Source of the DNA: Bathymodiolus brooksi | Taxonomy: Eukaryota; Mollusca; Bivalvia; Mytilida; Modiolidae | Direction of reading: 5' to 3' | Assembly: GCA_963680875.1 (NCBI GenBank) | Contig: OY804579.1 | Coordinates: forward strand, 25,157,804 to 25,221,803 | DNA: 64,000 bases | Part shown: positions 45,080 through 56,512 of the stretch, piece by piece | How the letters are laid out: every line of letters starts with the position of its first letter | Position numbering within the stretch: the first letter of the stretch is position 1 | Program-made: the position numbers and the translations under genes | Notes under the pieces: model-generated | Seen by the model: only the letters and a program-made list of their open reading frames with translations | Database searches by the model: none | What the model was told of the DNA's origin: nothing

Positions 45080-47354
45080 CACTGGTGTTAAACTGATGTT
45101 CGTGACTGGAGTTACCTACATCCCAACATGGCGGACACGGAAAATGGTAAATTAGAATATCCTTGTTTTCTTTTTATCAGTAGTGTTTATTAGTAAGTCC
45201 ATACGGTATGATTACAGGTGGGAATATTAGACACTCGAATGCATACATAAAAATGACGAAACTCTTATGAGAACATTGAAATCGTAACTTGAAAAAAAAT
45301 TGAAGGATGTACGTAACTCTTTGAAGTGATGTTCGTAACGTTAGAAAGATATCTAAAGAGATGTCCGTAACTGCAGATTTCCATAACTGTTAAATAATAA
45401 GAACGTGTTTAATTGCTCGTTAAGAAACAGTTTGAGAGATTGAATCTAGTTTCTGCATGACTGATCAAATGATGGTCTTTCATAAATTTTAGTTTTAGTA
45501 CTGGTTTTGAGTAGATTTTATTGGTCCTCTCTCGTGATCAAATATGCAATAGTTTTGTGGTGTATGTTTTAGTTTCGTCTATATCAAACCAATGTCTGTT
45601 CGTTCGATTACACTTGAAGAATATATTTTCATTATTGCAGATAGTTGCATGTGTTACCAATCTAAGAAGACTGTTGGTTTCAATTTAAAAGCAAAATTAA
45701 GCATGCAAACAACTTAAAAGTAAAAAGAACAACAAACAACGAAAGCATAGAACGAGTATTAAGAAGATAAAACAATTCAGGGTCGCATACATGTACAGTA
45801 TTCTACCTTTCTCACATTTTTAGGATGTTGATTTGTTTTAACGTCACATACGACTTATTGACAGTTGAAGACTTGTTGATCCATGAAACATCGTAATTAT
45901 GTCAATGTAAACAATTATAGACTTGCTACAATAAGTCCCTTTCTAACCTATTTGTATCTTGTGCGTACCCCTTTAATAAGTTTGCTGCTGAAAGCAATGT
46001 ATCTGTACTACATAAACATTGTCGGTAGAGATATATTACTTATAGCAACATATTTACTAAAGTATACAAGAATATAGATAAGGGACTTGTAGGAAATCTA
46101 TGTGTATAATTATATTTAACATGGGTGAAGGAAATTCATGTATGCGATCCTGATTTAAAAAACTATTGATATTAAACTAATTCGTTTATATACCATCAAG
46201 ACTGTTCGGACTAACATCCTGTCAATTTCAATGCATATTTATAAATATATATGTATTCGTAAAACTTGAAATGGTATGATATAAAAAAAATGAACTTTTC
46301 GAAAACAGCTTTACCATAGATTAATCCAATTTTAATACTTACAAATTATAGATTCGTTAAAAAGTATTATAAATCTTTATTTATCTGTATTTAGTACAAT
46401 AGTCTTAACAAATTAATAATAAATTAATCTGGTTTCAGCATTAAAGGGAAATAATTAGATGTGTCATTCTTAAAATACTTGATCTGGTGTGTCCATTTTT
46501 ATTAAAATAAGCAAAAAACACAAAGGACAATTAATTTGGTAATAATTCACGGCATATTTACACATAGAACTGTTAATTTACATACAAATATACTTTGTAA
46601 GAATTTATATACGAGACCCAGAATGGCCCTCATCGAATTTAATGATGATGTCGGAGGTCGCCATCCATGGGAGGTCCTAAACACCCAAAGGTCGGAAGTC
46701 AAAACGCCCTATTGCAAGGTCGTAGTTTATGAAAGACCCTTCTAGGGCACACAGTCCAAGACCAAATAGAAATATAAATATAATACTTACAACTACATAT
46801 GTTGAATCGATTGCCGCATCGACCTCAGCACTATTGATTATCTGGTCATTCTCGATATCCATCGCTGTAAGATTACAAAAGATTACAGGAAACGCAAAGC
46901 CACGTGTTTATTTATTGTTAATTGGAAACGAGCGGTGGGCAAGGTGTTCTTCTCCCGCTACCCTCATCTTTCGTTTATCTCGCTCTTCATAACCCTCTCA
47001 TCCTCTGCTCTGTAATTTTTTCTCTCTCGTGCATTATATAATCTCTCCCACCTCTATTACCCTCTCTATCACTTCAGGGATGTTTTTCTTTGTTTTCAAA
47101 TTTTATTTATTACAAAAGCGTTGTTCTTTAAATGTTTTAAACATGATTTTAGAAACACATCATTTGTATTTCTTAAAGTAGGTTTTGCGCTACATAGGAG
47201 AATTTACAATATCTATATATTTGAAATGACAATATTTGAAAATAAACTAAAAACAAAGAGAAAACAAGGAAGGATATTCTAATTTACCATTTTCCGTGTC
47301 CGCCATGTTGGGATGTAGGTAACTCCAGTGACGAACATCAGTTTAACACCAGTG
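45080..47354 (-). mobile_element. TIR element family X, copy 2 (6-bp TSD)
   Basis: The ends CACTGGTGTTAAACTGATG and their reverse complement start ~85-bp inverted repeats. CGAAAA flanks both (45074-45079 and 47355-47360). The body is collinear with 22061-24780 in reverse orientation and lacks the 23359-23935 insert, so it is the cleaner copy. Conserved stretches include the one coding the frame at 46677-46862 and a TATA-rich stretch with a 64-codon frame (45883-46077) whose counterpart in copy 1 is also open (24213-24019). No transposase motif was recognised. Confidence 0.85.
46677..46862 (-). CDS. Small membrane-protein-like frame in element X
   Basis: 61 codons starting MDIENDQIINSAEVDAAID, with one hydrophobic stretch (YVVVSIIFIFLFGLGLCAL, residues ~22-40), then a polar tail ending GRFDFRPLGV. 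It has an acidic N-terminus and a single predicted membrane span. The counterpart in copy 1 (from 22648, plus) keeps the first ~20 codons but hits a stop after YGVV. It could be a real first exon carried by the element or chance. No homologue was recognised. Confidence 0.3.
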   Translation of the reverse strand: MDIENDQIINSAEVDAAIDSTYVVVSIIFIFLFGLGLCALEGSFINYDLAIGRFDFRPLGV

Positions 47355-47399
47355 CGAAAAGGAGGCTTCAGCAAAATACAACAAAACCAGAGTATCCAT

Positions 47400-48040
47400 A
47401 GGTGATCAATTTACATACAACATGCTTACCTCATAATCCATCCTCAGTCATTTATAGCAGTTATCACACTCTGCTCGGCAAACTTCGGAACTGCAGCCGA
47501 TTCATAATTAATCATATGTTAATGGCGATTCCACCAACAGACGTTGATAAACATTCGAATTCTTTTCACTAATTGCGACATTATAACATATTTTTTAAAC
47601 CTGGCTTTTTGTTCAGAACATTTTATTAGTATAAAACATTGAATATTGGTAACTTTTTTCATAAACAAAAATTCAATTCTGACAGCCTGTAAAGGCATTT
47701 GACAAATTGTATGTAAATGCAAAGATATCTCACAAGTAACTTAAGTACTCCGAAAGGGTTAGCAGTTCCTGTTCTTACTTGAAATTTGATTAGATTAACG
47801 GGCAAGTCAATTAAGGAGGGAAACGTGGAAAAATCTATGGCAATTGACAGAAATTTCGGATTTAAAAAAACCCCCAATATTTACATCCGAACAAATTTAC
47901 TTTATATTAGCAATGGACAACATTACATACTAACCTTCAAATAGTTTAATAGAATCAAGCTTTTGAATCACATTAATTAAAATTTACAGAAAAATCAGAG
48001 TTAGGGGTAAATGTACATCATGATTTTGGTATAACGAAAA
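47400..48040. other. No recognised gene
   Basis: AT-rich with short frames lacking domain features. Confidence 0.4.
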
Positions 48041-48047
48041 CTATACT

Positions 48048-49335
48048 AGAAGCTCAGTGAGCTGAGCCTGTGTCGCTCACCTTTCATTATGTTTTGAGCA
48101 AACTTTATACAGAACTTCCATAGGTGCTTCCTACCAAATTTTGGTTCATTTGGCTACTCGGTTTCAGAAGAGAAGATTTTTTAAAGAAATCAATCAATCA
48201 GAAATAAGAATTGCCTGTGGTGGCCATATTTGATAACGGATCGGGACGAAATAAGCAATCTTGATAGAGGACCTGCCATAGAAGCTTCCTACCAAGTTTT
48301 GGTTCATTTGGCCAAGCGGTTTCAGATAAGATTTATTTAGAAATCAACCAATCAGAAACAATAATTGGCTGTGGCGGACATATTTATTAACGGATCGGGA
48401 CTAAATGAGCATAATTTATAGAGGACCTTCCATAAATGCTGTCTACCAAGTTTCGATTCATTTGACCAAGTGGTTTCAGAGGAGAAGATTTTTAGAAAAC
48501 GACCAATCAGAAACAATAATTTCCTGTGGTGGCCATGTTTGTTAACGGATCGGGACTAAATGAGCAAGGTTTATAAAGGACCTTCCATAGATGCTTCCTA
48601 TCAAGGTTTGGTTAATTTGGCAACTCGGTTTCAGAGGAGAAAATTTTGAGAAATCGAAAAATCAGAAACAAGAATTGCCTGTGGTGGCCATGTTTGTTTA
48701 CGAATCGGGACGAAATGAGCATTCTTTATACAGGATCTTTCATAGATGCTTCCTACCAAGTGTCGGTTCATTTTGCACCTCGGTGTTTCAGGGGAGAAGA
48801 TTTTTAGAAATCAACCAATCAGAAACATGAATTGCCTGTGGTGGCCATGCTTGCTAACAGATCGGGACGAAATATGCAATCTTTAGATGCTTCCTACCAA
48901 GTTTCGGTTCATTTGATGAAGCAGGTTTCAGAGGAGAAGAATTTTAAGAGATCAACCAATCAGAAACAATAATTGCCTGTGGCGACCATGTTTGTTTAAC
49001 GGATCGGGACGAAATAAGCAATCTCTTTAGAGGACCTTCCATAGATGCTTCCTTCCAAGTTTTGATTCATTTGGCCAAGCGGTTTCAGAGGAGATGATTT
49101 TTAAAAATCGGCCAATCAGAAACAAGAATTGCCTTAGGCAGCCATGTTTGTTAACGGATCAGGACGAAATGAACAATCTTTATAGAGGATCTTAAATAGA
49201 TGCTTCCTACCAAGTTTTAGTTCATTTGGCTAAGAGGTTTCAGAGCAGAAGATTAAAATATGAAAAGTTAACGGACGACAGACGACGGACGCCAAGTGAT
49301 GGAAAAAGCTCACATTGTCTTTGGCAAGGTGAGCT
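48048..49335 (+). mobile_element. GAGCCTG-type cassette with ~155-bp core
   Basis: 5' end: CTAGAAGCTCAGTGAGCTGA with GCCTGTGTCGCTCACC. Eight monomers follow with CTTCCTACCAAGTTTTGG, GGTTTCAGAGGAGAAGA, CCAATCAGAAACA and GGATCGGGACGAAAT; the GGTTTCAG marker repeats every ~155 bases from 48161 to 49238. 3' end: GACGACGGACGCCAAGTGATG and a small hairpin GCTCACATTG...AAGGTGAGC. Short frames inside are repeat-derived. Confidence 0.8.
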
Positions 49336-49398
49336 GAAAACGTCATTAATAGAGTGTCCGATATTATACAGTAGACAGTACAAATATACATCAGTTAC

Positions 49399-49589
49399 AT
49401 TCTCCATAATTAAGCCCGGTATGATATCTACTGAAGCACCTTTCAATACAGAGTCCAACTTTACAATTAGGACATCATCACTGTATTCATGTTTTCCTGA
49501 ACCGTTCGTGAGAACTTGAACACGCAACAGAAATGTCTCTCCATGATTCTTGTTAACTGTCTGTGCTCCTGTCTCTCCACTCTGACTTG
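49399..49589 (-). CDS. Possible exon, unknown product
   Basis: On the minus strand an AAATCAG acceptor precedes 49589 and a GTAACT donor follows 49399. The 191-bp stretch is open from phase 1 to phase 0 and reads ASQSGETGAQTVNKNHGET, FLLRVQVLTNGSG, HEYSDDVLIVKLDSVLKG. The even hydrophobic/polar alternation looks like an extracellular beta domain, but no family was recognised. The open frame continues past the donor to 49240 within the cassette, so the border is uncertain. Confidence 0.35.
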
Positions 49590-49713
49590 CTGATTTCTAT
49601 GCAATTGAGAATGCAAGAAATATAATATTTCTGGGACCTTATTCACAAAGCACCCGTTAAATACTGTAACGAACAATAATTTATTATTTTTAAAAATATA
49701 TATATACAAGTAT

Positions 49714-49814
49714 TATATATACCATGGATCTTACGAATTAACTTATTTAAACCAACGAATCCGAAGGATGAGTTGTTTTAAATAAGTTCATGAGTAAGAT
49801 CCATGGTATATATA
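49714..49814. repeat. Foldback, ~40-bp arms
   Basis: TATATACCATGGATCTTAC and GTAAGATCCATGGTATATA are the outer arms. AACTTATTTAAA pairs with TTTAAATAAGTT inside. Confidence 0.9.
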
Positions 49815-49860
49815 GTTTGTAACAGAAATCAATATTGGGTGCTTTCTTCGAGGTCCGCAA

Positions 49861-49902
49861 AATCATGGAATAACATCAAGATCTTGATGTTATTCCATGA
49901 TT
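49861..49902. repeat. Perfect 42-bp palindrome
   Basis: AATCATGGAATAACATCAAG plus A is followed with no loop by its exact reverse complement; the centre is between 49881 and 49882. The match stops abruptly on both sides. Confidence 0.97.
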
Positions 49903-50205
49903 GTCATGTTAGACCATGGTTTGTAAAAGTTCACTATTTTCAAGTTGATTACTGCATAAAAACATCAAAGGAAAAATGCGTATTTATGTTACAAAAATGT
50001 ATATTCCATCGTTATAGTATTGCACCGCTTGAAATATTTTGTCAAAACGCCCATTGACAATGTAATTCTATAAAAGGACAATGTAATTATTCATACAACA
50101 ATTTATTTCGAGTTCATTCATCTGAGACTAATAGAATCTAACACCGGTGACAGGTCAAGATCGAGAAATCTCAGGCTCCCAAGGGTAAGATTTCAATCGT
50201 TCTCT

Positions 50206-50340
50206 CCTTTTTGATGAAATTGCCAGATAATTTTCAGATGCCCGAGCATTCAAGGCCGTGCCGGTTTCATATTAAATATATTAATATGAAACCGGCACGA
50301 CCATGAATGCTCGCGTATCTGAAAATTATCTGGCATTTTC
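50206..50340. repeat. Head-to-head ends of repeat Y
   Basis: The first ~65 bases of repeat Y (CCGGCACGGCC..., TCTGAAAATTATCTGGCAA) occur in reverse at 50206-50272, separated by an AAATATATT spacer from the start of copy C at 50281. Confidence 0.85.
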
Positions 50341-50805
50341 ACGCTCATCCAGTGCATCAAAAAGTGTCGAGATTTTTGGGCCGAGATATATTGGGGACGA
50401 CTTATTGTTAGGGTCGAATCTAGTCTCATTCAATCGAGCTGTCGTTCCTTTATTGGAGTTATCGTTCCTTACGAAATCTCAAAAGTTAACTTCCGCGTAG
50501 AAACAAAAATTCTTGTCAGTATGTCAGAAGAGATTAAATAGATTAAAAAATAGATGACTTTTATTACACACGGGTTCCGGGTTTCAGTGGTATCGGACGT
50601 ACGAGAGAGGGTACGAGACTTCATGATCACCTTTGCGCTTTATGTTAAGAAGATCGTCATTAATTGAGTGTGTTAGTGTGCTACACTGAAACCGGTGTTT
50701 ACAAAGCATCGAATTTTTTTTCTTCGATAGTATGTTCAGCCATGTTTGTTAAAAAATCCTAAGTACACATTTTATACCATAAAGAGCTCGCTTAAGCTCG
50801 CATAT
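50281..50805 (+). repeat. Repeat Y, copy C
   Basis: Same start (AATATGAAACCGGCACG), inner blocks and end (GAGCTCGCTTAAGCTCGCAT) as copies A and B, with an extra GCTCATCCAGTG near 50342. It retains the region deleted in copy B. Confidence 0.85.
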
Positions 50806-51393
50806 AAATGTTACTACAACAGAAATAAATACCTGTAAAACAATATTTGAATTTGGTCAAAGGGAGGTAATTTCTTTCTTTACGTTAGTTACTAACAAGG
50901 GAGAGCACTTTATTATTTACTCAAAATAAACAAACATTGACTTAAAGAGAGCCTGAAAAAAGAATCAAACACCGTGAAAGGTGCACGTTAACTAGCAGAA
51001 TATAATACATAAATGAATTTAAAAATACTTATGTAGTAGAATCGTGGTTAATTGTTTATTTTAAAAAGGAAAAGCATGGAGAATTGGGGGGCAGTTGACA
51101 TAAACTGTACAGCTTGCAATTGCCGGTAAAACGCACGTGATTTTGTAAGAAAATCTCACATAGCTAAAAATAGGAACATGTACATGTAAACTATTAAAAC
51201 CCTTTAACGGTATAAAACATGTCAAAATTACGGGTTATAAAACATTGATGAAAATATATGTAGATAAACTATGTAAATATTCGAAAAAGTATTGTCATGT
51301 ATTGTTGAACATTCGATGTATTTTTTTAATGATGGTGTTAAATTATAGTTATGTATACTATTTATATTACGATTGATGTGACTCATAAACAAT

Positions 51394-53735
51394 ATGATTT
51401 CTAAAAATATGATAAATTTGTGTAGTTTGAATGTTAATGGTATTCACGGGAGAGAGAAACGAAATAGGGCAGTTTAGTGGATAAAAACACAAATGTGTTC
51501 AATAGCTTTTTTTACAGGAAACTCATTTGGATGAAAACATTGAAAATGAAATAAAAAACAAAACAAATTTCGCTATTTATTGTAGTAACGGTACATCCGC
51601 AAGTAGGGGGGGTAGGTATAGTTATCAATAAATCATTGAATTACGAAATTATGGATAAGTTTACGGGCGAAGATGGTAGAATGATACTTATAAACATACA
51701 AATTGAAAACACCATGTTTTCAATGGTAAGTATATATGCACCTAACTGCAGAACATTGAGAAATGTGTTTTTTAAAAATGTAAGTAGATTCTTAAAGGAA
51801 CATGGGACTGGAATACCAATAGCTGGGGGTGATTTTAACGAAACTCTTATGCCAATTGATAGGAAAAGTAAATGTAAAAATGGTACATTTATACAACCAG
51901 TAGCAAGTTTAAAAACGTTTATAAAAACAAATAATTTAACAGATATTTGGAGAAAATTTAATCAAGATAAACAACAATTTACTTGGCGACGGAAGGATAA
52001 AACACAGGCCAGTCGTATAGATATGATATTTATTGGGACAGATTTTTGTTCTCTTGTAGAAACATGTAAAATTAAACCTGTAACCATACAATCTACTGAT
52101 CACCAAAGTGTATATATAAATTTTATACCAGGGGTTTCAGAAAAGGGTAGGGATTATTGGAAAATCAATAATTCAATACTACAGGAAGTAGAGTACCAAC
52201 TATTGATTAATAATCTGATTGATAAATATATTTACGATAAGGTAAACAATAACGTAGATTTTCGGCTTTTATGGGACGTTCTAAAAATAGAAATTAGAGA
52301 AGCAACTATTATATATTGTAAAAGTAAATCAAAATTTAATCGAGAAGCTAGAAGATCTTTAGAAAAAGAACTACAAGATTTATCATCACATCGGGACTCT
52401 TTAGATATCACAGACGAAAGTTTAGATAAACGAATTAATGATATTGAGAAAGAACTAGAACAAATTTATAACCAAAAGGCAAAAGGGGCGCAAATTAGGT
52501 CGAGAGAAAAATGGGTAGAATTGGGTGAAAAAAATAATTCATACTTTTTGGGTTTAGAAAAGCAAAGACAGGCTAAAAAATCTATAAGTAAGTTACTAGA
52601 TGAAAACAATAAAGTTATTAAAGAACAAGGGGAAATACTTAATACAATTAAGGACAACTATGAAAAACTTTATACGTCGAAAAAAACAGATGAAATTTCA
52701 TCAAAAGAATATATTTTTGATACAAAATTAGATAAAATTTTAAACGACAAAGAAAAATTAGATTGTGATGGGGAGGTAACTGATACCGAATGTTCTGAGG
52801 CTATAGGAAACATGAAATTGAATAAATCTCCAGGGTTAGATGGGTTAAACGTATAATTTTACAGAGCATTTTGGGGGAAATTAAAAATTGTTCTTACGGA
52901 TATCTATAATAAGAGTTACAATGAAGCTTTAATGTCTTATTCACAACGGTCAAGTATTTTATCGTTACTATTTAAAAAGGGGGATCCTTTATGTCTTGAT
53001 AACTATCGTCCGATTTCTCTTTTGAATGTAGATCTTAAACTGATTTCACATGTTTTAGCACAACGTTTGAAAAAAGTTTTACCAAATATAATTAACGTAG
53101 ATCAAACAGGGTATGTAAAAAATAGATTTATTGGTTTTAATCTTAGACAAATACAGGATATCATAGACTATGCAGATACATATAAAATAGAAGGGGCTAT
53201 AATTTTCGTTGACTTTACAAAGGCTTTTGATTCTTTGGAATGGAATTTCATGCTAAATACTCTTAAGCATTTTGGATTCAATGAATCTTTCATTAACTGG
53301 GTAAAAACTTTATATACAGATATACAAACGTGTGTAATGAACAATGGGTGGGTCTCAGAAATGTTTAAGAATACAAGAGGAATTCGTCAAGGGTTTCCTT
53401 TATCAGCTTTGTTGTTTGTCTTGTCAGTGGAAATCATGGCTTCAAGACTTAGAAACAATAAAGATATTAAGGGATTTCAAATAAAAATAGACGAAAAAAC
53501 TCATAGCATTAAGATATCGCAACTCGCTGATGACACAACTTTATTTTGTACGTCTAATGAAGAAATATATATAGCATTTAATGAATTAGAAACTTTCGGG
53601 TCTTTTTCTGGATTATTAATGAACAAAAATAAAACTGGGGGAATTTGGGTAGGAAAACTTAAGCACAGTAAAGATAAAATAGAGGGCATTAAATGGTATG
53701 AAAAACCTATTATAACATTGGGTGTATATTTTGGT
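51394..53735 (+). pseudogene. LINE ORF2 part 1: endonuclease and RT
   Basis: The start MISKNMINLCSLNVNGIHG at 51394 is followed by a TAG and two small shifts before 51636 (the LQETHLDE endonuclease box lies in a shifted frame). Then it is open to 52853 with GGDFNETL, SRIDMIFIG and STDHQSVY, the APE endonuclease signature. A single TAA at 52854-52856 (after KSPGLDGLNV) interrupts an otherwise continuous frame. RT follows with NYRPISLLNVD, DQTGYVKNRF, VDFTKAFDSLEW, RGIRQGFPLSALLF and QLADDTTLF (catalytic Asp pair). The reading ends at GVYFG where the DNA element entered. The wording fits the L1/Tx1 group. Confidence 0.9.
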
Positions 53736-53736
53736 A

Positions 53737-54777
53737 TAGTCTGTTTGGTGACTCTGAAAATAGGGGAAAAAATTCCTAAAAAATCAACGGGTTGTCAAAT
53801 TTTCTTTTTAATTATATTTATATTAAGGACTTATTATTACATATTATAGGTGAATTTATTAAAGAATAAAAAAGTTTGCCATAGGACTTAATTGTAAAAT
53901 TATGTCATTTTGTCATGTAACAAACATGGGAGTAAATACTACTGAAATGAACAGCAACATGTGGTCAGTATTGACAAACAGCAAGTCAGCTGATTTCATC
54001 ATTAGCATGTTACATCAGATGTTTACTACTGGCCATACCAAATATGGACAATATTCAAATTAGATTTACACCTGTTCAGGTAAAAATCAATAATGATGAT
54101 ACATTATTACATAACTGATTGTGGAGCATTTAAAGTACATGCAAACTATCCATTCCCTTTATGTGCATAGAGGTTAATAATAGAGAACAAAATTACCTGA
54201 AAACGTTGTTTATTCTGACCAGTACATATCAGTAGTTTCACCCTCACTGTCATGATCCCCATCTGAATCAGTGTCACTATCACTGTCTAGATTTATAATA
54301 ATTTTTGGAATTTCCTCTATAATGTGGTCAGATTTCCAATATTGTGGTTCTATTTTGTTTTCAACATGAATGCAAAAGTTAGTCCACTTTTCTGGGGTTA
54401 TGGTTTTAAATCCTTTTATTATTAAGTCCTTTACATCATTAGTTTTAAATGGTCAAACTGTTTATCAATTATTCAAAACATCTTGAATCTTTAGCCTAAT
54501 ATGGCATTCCCATGTGACTGAAATTAGCATAACAACAGACAGGAAAGAACAGGTAAGGCTGTTCATTATAATGGCAGCCTCCTTTACTTACAATCTGATA
54601 AAATTAGTATTGGGCCCTATGGAGATTTTTTTTATTATTTGAATTTTTTCTTTGACAACTTTTACTCAGATATGTATTGAATAATGTGTGCCTAAAATGT
54701 TAAAAAGAGCAATAGAAAGCAAATCCCTGATTTTTAAATAATTTTTTCCCCTATTTTCAGAGTCACCAAACAGACTA
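53737..54777 (-). mobile_element. TA-flanked DNA element inside the LINE
   Basis: TAGTCTGTTTGGTGACTCTG at the left and its reverse complement at the right begin ~50-bp inverted repeats (through AAAATAGGGGAAAAAATT). TA lies outside each (53735-53736 and 54778-54779). The LINE frame is restored exactly when the element and one TA are removed, which fixes the duplication as TA. The 1,041-bp body keeps only the end of a minus-strand protein (54210-54452), so it is a deletion derivative. Confidence 0.88.
54210..54452 (-). pseudogene. Transposase-like C-terminal remnant
   Basis: The minus-strand reading from 54452 to a TAA at 54210 gives about 80 residues: DLIIKGFKTITPEKWTNFC, then HVENKIEPQYW, IIINLDSDSDTDSDGDHD and a short acidic/aromatic end. 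A basic-hydrophobic helix followed by an Asp/Ser-rich tail is typical of transposase C-termini in marine invertebrates (inference from general resemblance). It has no start codon and meets a stop directly upstream; a neighbouring frame (QFDHLK) may be the continuation after a shift. Catalytic parts are gone. Confidence 0.55.
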
Positions 54778-54779
54778 TA

Positions 54780-56203
54780 ACAATAAAGAAGACTGTGAAA
54801 AATTAAACTGGGAAAATAAGATAGATAAAATGAATACTTTATTCTTTTCTTGGGGAAAACGAAATTTAACTATTCTTGGGAAAATTATGATTATTAAAGC
54901 GTTAGTCATACCTATATTTACTTTTGTTGCTAGTGCACGTGTCGTGCCAGACAAATATAGAAAAGAAATTGAAAGTAAATGTTTCAAATTTATATGGGAT
55001 GGTAAACCAGACAAAGTTAAAAGAAACACTATGATAGGTAATTTTGAAATGGGGGGTTTAAATATGATAGACATAGGAAGTTACTTTGCATCACTGAGAG
55101 CATCATGGGTAAGTAGATTTGTTAGTGGAGAAATGGACAATTGGAAATTGATACCATATAAATACTTTAGACAATTTGGTAAGAATTGGTTGATATTTTC
55201 AATGAATATCGAATGCAAAAAAATTAAAGATTATTTAAGATATATTCCTGATTTTTATAAAGAAATATTGCAAACCTGGATAAAAATGGGTGGGGGTCAA
55301 ACAAAAACGCTAACACATTTTGCAGAGATTAGAAAACAGCTTATATGGGGAAATAAATTTATAATGTTTAAAAATAAAAGTTTAATGTTTGATAATTGGA
55401 TAAATAGTGATTTAATTTATATTAATGATATTTTAAATGAAAACGGGGAAATAAGTCAGAATTTAATTTTAGATAAATTAAAATACAAGAATAATTGGAT
55501 ATCTGAATTTATCTGCCTAAAAAAAGCGATACCTAATGAATGGTATCATACATTACAGGCTCAAAACTCTATTAAAAGTGTTGTAAATTTTCAAAAAGAT
55601 AAGTTTATAGTAAATGGAAAATGTAAAGATCCGTCACAACTGTCCAACAAATATTTTTATAACGAATATATTAATGTAAACTTTTTGAAACCAATAGGTA
55701 TAAATACATGGTTAAGGTACTTGTCTATAAATGAAAAACCAAACATGAGTCAGCTTTACTCTTTCATTTTTCATTATTTAGAAGTAAATAAGCTAAAAAT
55801 ATTCAGATGGAAACTATTGCAATATATAATTCCTACAAAGAAACTATTAATGAAATGGAGAATTGCTATTAATAGCCAATGTAATTTCTGTGGTCAAGAT
55901 GAAGACTATCTACATTACTTTATGTATTGTCCGTATCTGAAAGAATTTTGGGTGAAAATACAACAAATATTGAAAAAATCTAATATAGAAAATTTTGTCA
56001 CATTAAAACATATTGTTTTTGGGTATAAGATATTTGATAAAGATTATTTTGATTTCAATTAATTTTTAACAATTTTAGGATTTTCTATATACAAAGCATA
56101 TTATGTATCTGAACAAAAGACCAAACAAGTAAACATATATTCTTTATTTGTGAGAGAAAGAATATATTACGAGAATAAGCCAGGTGCAAAAACTCCAAAA
56201 TAG
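54780..56203 (+). pseudogene. LINE ORF2 part 2: C-terminal domain
   Basis: It resumes NNKEDCEKLNWENKIDKM in the same frame as part 1, continues through FFSWGKRNLTILGKIMIIK, WDGKPDKVKR and GGLNMIDI to CNFCGQDEDYLHYFMYC, a zf-RVT-like Cys/His cluster. One TAA at 56060-56062 precedes FLTILGFSIYKAYYV, and the final stop is at 56201. An ~87-base gap separates the restart from the first ATG, so this frame alone would not be translated. Confidence 0.88.
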
Positions 56204-56512
56204 TAAACTGTTAGCAAAAATAAGGGAAAATATTGAAATGTAAATATGTATGCATTGTATATATGTATATGTATATGTATGCATGCATATGTATGTGTGT
56301 ATATGCATAGATGTATGTGTGTAGATGTAGGTGCGTATGTATAGGTATATTTAATTAAAGTCTGATACTCATCAGTTATATTATATTATTTGAAAGTATT
56401 TTAATTATATAAGAAAATATTAATATGAAATACTTCATAAGTAGCTTGGGCTTTTGAAGTAAGAATGTAACAAGCATTTTGAATAAAAATATATTGTTGT
56501 TAAAAAAAAAAA
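56204..56512 (+). other. LINE 3' untranslated region
   Basis: It contains an ATGTATATGTATG-rich low-complexity stretch (56250-56345) and ends in the A run. Confidence 0.7.

Larger units (their letters stand above)
51178..56512 (+). mobile_element. L1/Tx1-like LINE with 12-bp TSD, interrupted
   Basis: AAAAATAGGAAC flanks both sides (51166-51177 and 56513-56524). The 3' end is an A run. Coding order is APE-type endonuclease, reverse transcriptase, then a C-terminal domain with a Cys/His zinc motif. No ORF1 is present: only ~215 bases precede the endonuclease start, so it is probably 5'-truncated just upstream of ORF2. It is split by a TA-flanked DNA element at 53737-54777. Confidence 0.9.

Noticed and set aside
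52466..53689. Minus-strand frames inside the LINE
   Set aside because: Antisense shadows of ORF2.
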